DNA from: Bacteroidota bacterium | Lineage (GTDB): Bacteria > Bacteroidota > Bacteroidia > 2-12-FULL-35-15 | Length of the DNA: 64,000 nucleotides | Direction: 5' to 3' | Assembly (NCBI GenBank): GCA_029237775.1 | Contig: JAQZBR010000003.1 | Coordinates: 146,599 to 210,598 of the forward strand | In this document: one piece after another, positions 60,919-64,000 of the stretch | Layout of the letters: each line of letters begins with the position of its first letter | How positions within the stretch are numbered: the first letter of the stretch is position 1 | Notes under the pieces: generated by a model | The model's database searches: none | What the model was told of the DNA's origin: nothing | The model's input: the letters and a program-made list of their open reading frames with translations, nothing else | Program-made: the position numbers and the translations under genes

Positions 60919-60940
60919 TTATAGATAAATCGTAAATTCG
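60910..60940 (+). promoter_or_regulatory. Promoter of paaE
   Basis: TTG (60911-60913), exactly 19 bases, then TAAATTCG (60933-60940), 7 of 8 to TAnnTTTG. The transcript would start ~15 bases before the ATG. Confidence 0.5.
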
Positions 60941-60961
60941 CAGCCTCAAACAGAAGATCAA

Positions 60962-62032
60962 ATGTCAAGATTTAATTCATTAAAAGTTATTGATGTGATT
61001 CGTGAAACTCCCGATGCAGTTTCTGTTGCATTCGAAGTGCCGTCATCATTAAAACAGGATTATAAATACAAGCAGGGCCAATACCTTACCCTTAAATTCA
61101 ATATAAACGGAGAAGAATTAAGGCGTTCATATTCCATTTGCAGCAGTCCTGTGGAGGATAATGAACTGCGGGTGGCGATCAAAAAGGTTAAAGACGGACG
61201 TGTTTCTACCTTTATCAATGACAAATTAAAAGTTGGTGATCAGATTGAAGTGATGACTCCAATGGGTAATTTCTTTACTGAGATGAACCCTTCGAACAAA
61301 AAGAATTACATCCTTTTTGGGGGTGGTAGTGGAATCACGCCAATGCTTTCCATCCTGAAAACCGTTTTAAAGTCTGAGCCTAATAGTCGTGTTACATTAT
61401 TATATGGTAACAATGATGAATCATCTATCATTTTCAAAAAGCAGATCGAATTACTTGCTGTGGAAAATTCTGACAGGCTGAATGTGATCCACGTGCTGAA
61501 TACACCTCCTGCAGGTCATCCCGAGATGCTTAAAGGAATGATGACAAAGGAAAAGAATATTGAGCTCGTTAAAAATTACGTTAATCTTTCTGAAGACAAT
61601 GAATTCTTTATCTGTGGTCCGGGACCAATGATGGAGAATGTGGTAAATGCATTAAAAGAGCTTAATATTCCTGAACCAAAGATCCATATTGAATATTTTA
61701 CAACACCGGTGAGTGCAGATGAGATCAAGCCTTCAGAGGATGTTGTATCGGGTGCAAAAGCGAAAATCATTCTGGATGGGGATGAGAGAGAGATCGTACT
61801 TGAAGAGAATGAAACAATATTGGAGGCTGCTATTCGCGTGGGGCTAGATGCTCCTTACGCTTGTCAGGGAGGTTCATGCTGTACGTGCCGTGCGTTATTA
61901 CAGGAAGGTGAAGTGGATATGGCAGTAAATTATGCACTTTCGGCTTCTGAAGTAAAACAGGGTTTTATCTTAACATGTCAAAGTCGCCCGAAAACTTCAA
62001 ATGTGGTGGTTAATTACGATAAAGGATTGTAA
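60962..62032 (+). CDS. paaE: 1,2-phenylacetyl-CoA epoxidase, reductase subunit
   Basis: 356 residues, a three-part reductase. FAD domain: GQYLTLKFNINGEELRRSYSIC (RxYS motif). NADP domain: FGGGSGITPMLSILK and FFICGPGPMMENVVN. C-terminal 2Fe-2S ferredoxin: Cys in YACQGGSCCTCRALL and TCQSRP, the CxxxxCxxC...C plant-type pattern. PaaE passes electrons from NADPH to the PaaAC di-iron centre for ring epoxidation of phenylacetyl-CoA. Location upstream of paaA and paaB supports this over a general ferredoxin reductase. A terminator follows, so it is transcribed apart from paaAB. Confidence 0.92.
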   Translation: MSRFNSLKVIDVIRETPDAVSVAFEVPSSLKQDYKYKQGQYLTLKFNINGEELRRSYSICSSPVEDNELRVAIKKVKDGRVSTFINDKLKVGDQIEVMTPMGNFFTEMNPSNKKNYILFGGGSGITPMLSILKTVLKSEPNSRVTLLYGNNDESSIIFKKQIELLAVENSDRLNVIHVLNTPPAGHPEMLKGMMTKEKNIELVKNYVNLSEDNEFFICGPGPMMENVVNALKELNIPEPKIHIEYFTTPVSADEIKPSEDVVSGAKAKIILDGDEREIVLEENETILEAAIRVGLDAPYACQGGSCCTCRALLQEGEVDMAVNYALSASEVKQGFILTCQSRPKTSNVVVNYDKGL

Positions 62033-62053
62033 AACTAATTATGTAAAATGGAG

Positions 62054-62079
62054 AAGGATGCATTATGCATCCTTTTTTT
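62054..62079 (+). terminator. Terminator of paaE
   Basis: Stem AAGGATGCA (62054-62062) / TGCATCCTT (62066-62074) with a 3-base loop, followed by a T-run. It lies 22 bases past the paaE stop and just before the convergent lipoprotein gene. Confidence 0.88.
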
Positions 62080-62082
62080 ATG

Positions 62083-62301
62083 TTATTTTTTTCTTATTCC
62101 CCTCCTGTTGGCTTCACATTCATTACAATATGTGTTGCCATCACAGCCAACAATTCCGGGGCAATCGGTGGTGCACATTGCTTTTTTGTATCGTTCATAG
62201 AGCTGTTCATCATAACACCCTTGCTTCGCTTTTTTACATGAAATAAATGTAAAATTCAGAAGTATACTGAAGATAAATAATATCGTCCGGGTTGTTTTCA
62301 T
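62083..62301 (-). CDS. Kazal-like small lipoprotein
   Basis: 72 residues. The signal ends in the lipobox FISC, giving a lipoprotein of ~50 residues. The mature part has seven Cys, with CPGIVGCDGNTYCNECEANRRGI matching the Kazal protease-inhibitor pattern C-x-x-x-x-x-C-D-G-x-T-Y-x-x-x-C. Kazal domains block serine proteases by a substrate-like loop. Bacterial ones are rare and probably protect the surface from host or self proteases. It lies between paaE and paaA on the opposite strand and is not obviously related to them. Confidence 0.75.
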   Translation of the reverse strand: MKTTRTILFIFSILLNFTFISCKKAKQGCYDEQLYERYKKAMCTTDCPGIVGCDGNTYCNECEANRRGIRKK

Positions 62302-62541
62302 TTGTTTTTTGAGGTTAAGAACCCTACTCCTGTAACGGAATGTCGGGCAAAAAAGTACTTAAGATCAGGCGGAATTCTCTAATATTTGTTAATATCGGCC
62401 GAAACTGATATGATCAAAATCATTGTTAAAAAACTAAAGAAAGCTTCCCTTTGTGGCGATTATGACAATGAGGAAATCACATTGCTTTTATCTGATAAAG
62501 CACGCAGAAGGAGAGTTCTTTATTGGCAAATAAACATGAAC

Positions 62542-62572
62542 TTTGTTATCCGCCATAAAATGCTTATTTTTA
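62542..62572 (+). promoter_or_regulatory. Promoter of paaA
   Basis: TTTG (62542-62545), exactly 19 bases, TATTTTTA (62565-62572), 7 of 8. Transcription would start near 62578, with an untranslated leader of ~31 bases before the ATG at 62610. Confidence 0.5.
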
Positions 62573-62609
62573 TAGCTTAGTTTAATCAAAATTGAACTTT
62601 ATCGGAATC

Positions 62610-63545
62610 ATGGAAGATGAAAAGAAATTAGCCGCATTTGAGGCAAAAATTGCTTCAGGTCAAAAGATAGAACCTAAAGACTGGATGCCTGAAGCATACA
62701 GAAAGCAGTTGATCAGAATGATGAGTCAGCACGCGCATTCCGAAATAGTGGGTATGCTGCCTGAAGGTAACTGGATCACCCGGGCACCAAATCTACGCAG
62801 AAAAGCTATTTTGCTTGCTAAGGTTCAGGATGAAGCCGGCCACGGATTATACCTTTACAGCGCAACAGAAACGCTGGGGATTGACCGTACCGAGTTGTTG
62901 GATCAGCTACATACAGGTAAAGCGAAATATTCAAGTATTTTTAATTACCCGACATTAACCTGGGCAGATATCGGAGCGATAGGCTGGTTGGTTGATGGGG
63001 CCGCAATTATGAATCAAACTGCATTAGCGAGGGGTTCTTACGGGCCGTATTCACGTGCAATGGTTCGCATTTGTAAGGAAGAAAGTTTTCACAACCGTCA
63101 AGGTTATGAGATCATGATGCATTTAGCCCAGGGAACACCTGAGCAAAAGGCAATGGCACAGGATGCATTGAACCGTTGGTGGTGGCCATCGATCATGATG
63201 CTGGGACCGAGTGATGATCAATCGCCAAACAGCGATCAGTTAATGCGATGGAAAGTAAAGATGGAGAGCAACGATGCGATCCGTCAGCGATTTATCGATA
63301 GAACAGTGCCGCAGGCTGATTTTATAGGCTTGTCTATTCCTGATAAAGATCTGAAATTTAATGAGCAGACAGGTCATTATGAACATGGTCCTATCAACTG
63401 GGAAGAGTTCTTTGAGGTCATCAAGGGTAACGGTCCTTGTAATGCGAAGCGACTAAAAGCGCGAAACGATGCAGACAAAAAAGGCCGTTGGGTGCGTGAT
63501 GCAGCAATGGCGTATGCAGAAAAGAAAAAGGCAAAAGCAGCGTAA
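62610..63545 (+). CDS. paaA: 1,2-phenylacetyl-CoA epoxidase, catalytic subunit
   Basis: 311 residues. The frame opens with a TTG at 62592, but ATG at 62610 ([17 protein letters not shown]) is the better start. The ferritin-like di-iron fold shows [19 protein letters not shown] with Glu, [20 protein letters not shown] with E-x-x-H, and later [17 protein letters not shown] with the second E-x-x-H. These six ligands match PaaA. The enzyme epoxidises the aromatic ring of phenylacetyl-CoA with PaaC as structural partner and PaaE as electron donor. It carries a basic C-terminal end (KKKAKAA). paaB follows after 136 bases. Confidence 0.96.
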   Translation: MEDEKKLAAFEAKIASGQKIEPKDWMPEAYRKQLIRMMSQHAHSEIVGMLPEGNWITRAPNLRRKAILLAKVQDEAGHGLYLYSATETLGIDRTELLDQLHTGKAKYSSIFNYPTLTWADIGAIGWLVDGAAIMNQTALARGSYGPYSRAMVRICKEESFHNRQGYEIMMHLAQGTPEQKAMAQDALNRWWWPSIMMLGPSDDQSPNSDQLMRWKVKMESNDAIRQRFIDRTVPQADFIGLSIPDKDLKFNEQTGHYEHGPINWEEFFEVIKGNGPCNAKRLKARNDADKKGRWVRDAAMAYAEKKKAKAA

Positions 63546-63550
63546 ATCAA

Positions 63551-63660
63551 TTGGAGAGGTGGAGATTTAGAGAAGGGGAGAATTGATTAATTCATAGTTC
63601 AGCAATAATATTAATTTTAATTGGGGAGAGTAGGTTAACAGCTTTCTCCATTTTCTCCAA
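63551..63660. repeat. Inverted repeat between paaA and paaB (GGAGA type)
   Basis: TTGGAGAGGTGGAGA (63551-63565) and its counterpart TCTCCATTTTCTCCAA (63645-63660) pair imperfectly around ~80 bases. This purine-rich inverted unit fills the gap between two genes that normally touch. Confidence 0.5.
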
Positions 63661-63681
63661 CTCACTAATTCAATAATTGTT

Positions 63682-63969
63682 ATGACAGACACACAATGGC
63701 CGGTATGGGAAGTATTCGTACAGGCAAATCCGGGAATTCCTCACAAACATGTAGGTAATGTTCATGCAGCAGATGCTGAAATGGCTATTCAGAATGCACG
63801 TGATGTGTATACGCGCAGAAGTGAAGGGATAAGCATCTGGGTTGTTCCGGCAAATTCGATTTCAGCTTCCAGTCCGGAAGATCAGGGATCATTCTTTGAA
63901 CCTTCAAACGATAAGCCTTACAGACATCCGACATTTTATAAGATCCCGGAAGGGGTGAAATATCTTTAA
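63682..63969 (+). CDS. paaB: 1,2-phenylacetyl-CoA epoxidase subunit B
   Basis: 95 residues, the usual size. WPVWEVFVQANPGIPHKHVGNVHAADAEMAIQNARDVYTRR is the standard family opening, followed by SIWVVPANSISASSPEDQGSFFEP and the PYRHPTFYKIPEGVKYL end. PaaB joins the PaaAC dimers and is required for activity in vivo. The paaC and paaD genes expected next would lie beyond the window. The ATG at 63682 follows a TAATTCAATAATTG motif. Confidence 0.96.
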   Translation: MTDTQWPVWEVFVQANPGIPHKHVGNVHAADAEMAIQNARDVYTRRSEGISIWVVPANSISASSPEDQGSFFEPSNDKPYRHPTFYKIPEGVKYL

Positions 63970-64000
63970 TTATTAATTTCAAATTTCAGATTTCAAATGA

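Noticed and set aside
62386..62580. Open frame of 64 residues before paaA
   Set aside because: It overlaps the paaA promoter (62542-62572), has no family match or signal, and ends in low-complexity sequence. Chance ORF.
1..64000. tRNA, rRNA and CRISPR arrays
   Set aside because: I looked for T-loop signatures, rRNA-like stretches and regularly spaced direct repeats and saw none. A covariance search would be needed to exclude small or odd ones.

Overview
The window looks like chromosomal DNA of a member of the Bacteroidota (class Bacteroidia, not resolved further). Four things point there. Type IX secretion (T9SS) parts and substrates are present: PorP/SprF, SprB-repeat and PKD proteins with gliding-type C-termini, and enzymes with C-terminal sorting domains. 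TonB-dependent receptors carry carboxypeptidase-like N-terminal domains. Shine-Dalgarno sequences are generally missing. Several promoters fit the Bacteroidota pattern TTTG-N19-TAnnTTTG. I saw no tRNA, rRNA, CRISPR array or phage genes.

Layout. 1-393: 3' end of a nitronate monooxygenase gene. 550-665: candidate small RNA. 771-5913: tandem CbxX-type AAA+ ATPase, then small cytosolic proteins (NTF2-like, SRPBCC, two DUF1801, DUF1697). 5910-14291 (minus): CAP protein, outer-membrane protein, GxxExxY protein, amidohydrolase, SDR, amino acid permease, polytopic membrane protein, TlpA-like thioredoxin. 14497-19715 (plus): purL, TPR protein, mini-SprB protein, PorP/SprF, mtgA. 19720-26196 (minus): 2158-residue SprB/PKD adhesin. 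26465-38100: TonB-linked barrel, Nudix, LRR protein, GH18 chitinase, peptidoglycan amidase, fumarylacetoacetase. 38377-44028: M13 peptidase, AI-2E-type exporter, exonuclease III, VOC, GNAT and DUF2200. 44136-53219: GAF-SpoIIE phosphatase broken by an in-frame TGA, AddB-like nuclease, ECF sigma/small membrane protein/OmpA operon, pyrophosphatase and two alpha/beta hydrolases. 53333-60918 (minus): DUF4159, small hypotheticals, TonB-dependent receptor operon, lipoprotein and acyltransferase. 60962-63969: phenylacetyl-CoA epoxidase genes paaE, paaA and paaB, with paaC and paaD expected beyond the end.

The cell this describes exports large adhesins and polymer-degrading enzymes through T9SS, takes up products through TonB receptors, and degrades aromatic compounds (PaaABE for phenylacetate, fumarylacetoacetase for tyrosine/homogentisate).

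The most unusual layer is non-coding. A dispersed repeat with core ACCAC(T/G)(A/G)AGGCAC occurs at least seven times, mostly as inverted pairs. One pair bounds a PD-(D/E)XK-type GxxExxY gene and supplies coding sequence to both neighbouring genes. Another pair bounds an empty 150-bp MITE-like unit. A further copy lies inside the lipoprotein signal peptide of the amidohydrolase. This looks like a nuclease-linked mobile repeat family. Two other inverted intergenic repeat types lie at 54034-54103 and 63551-63660.
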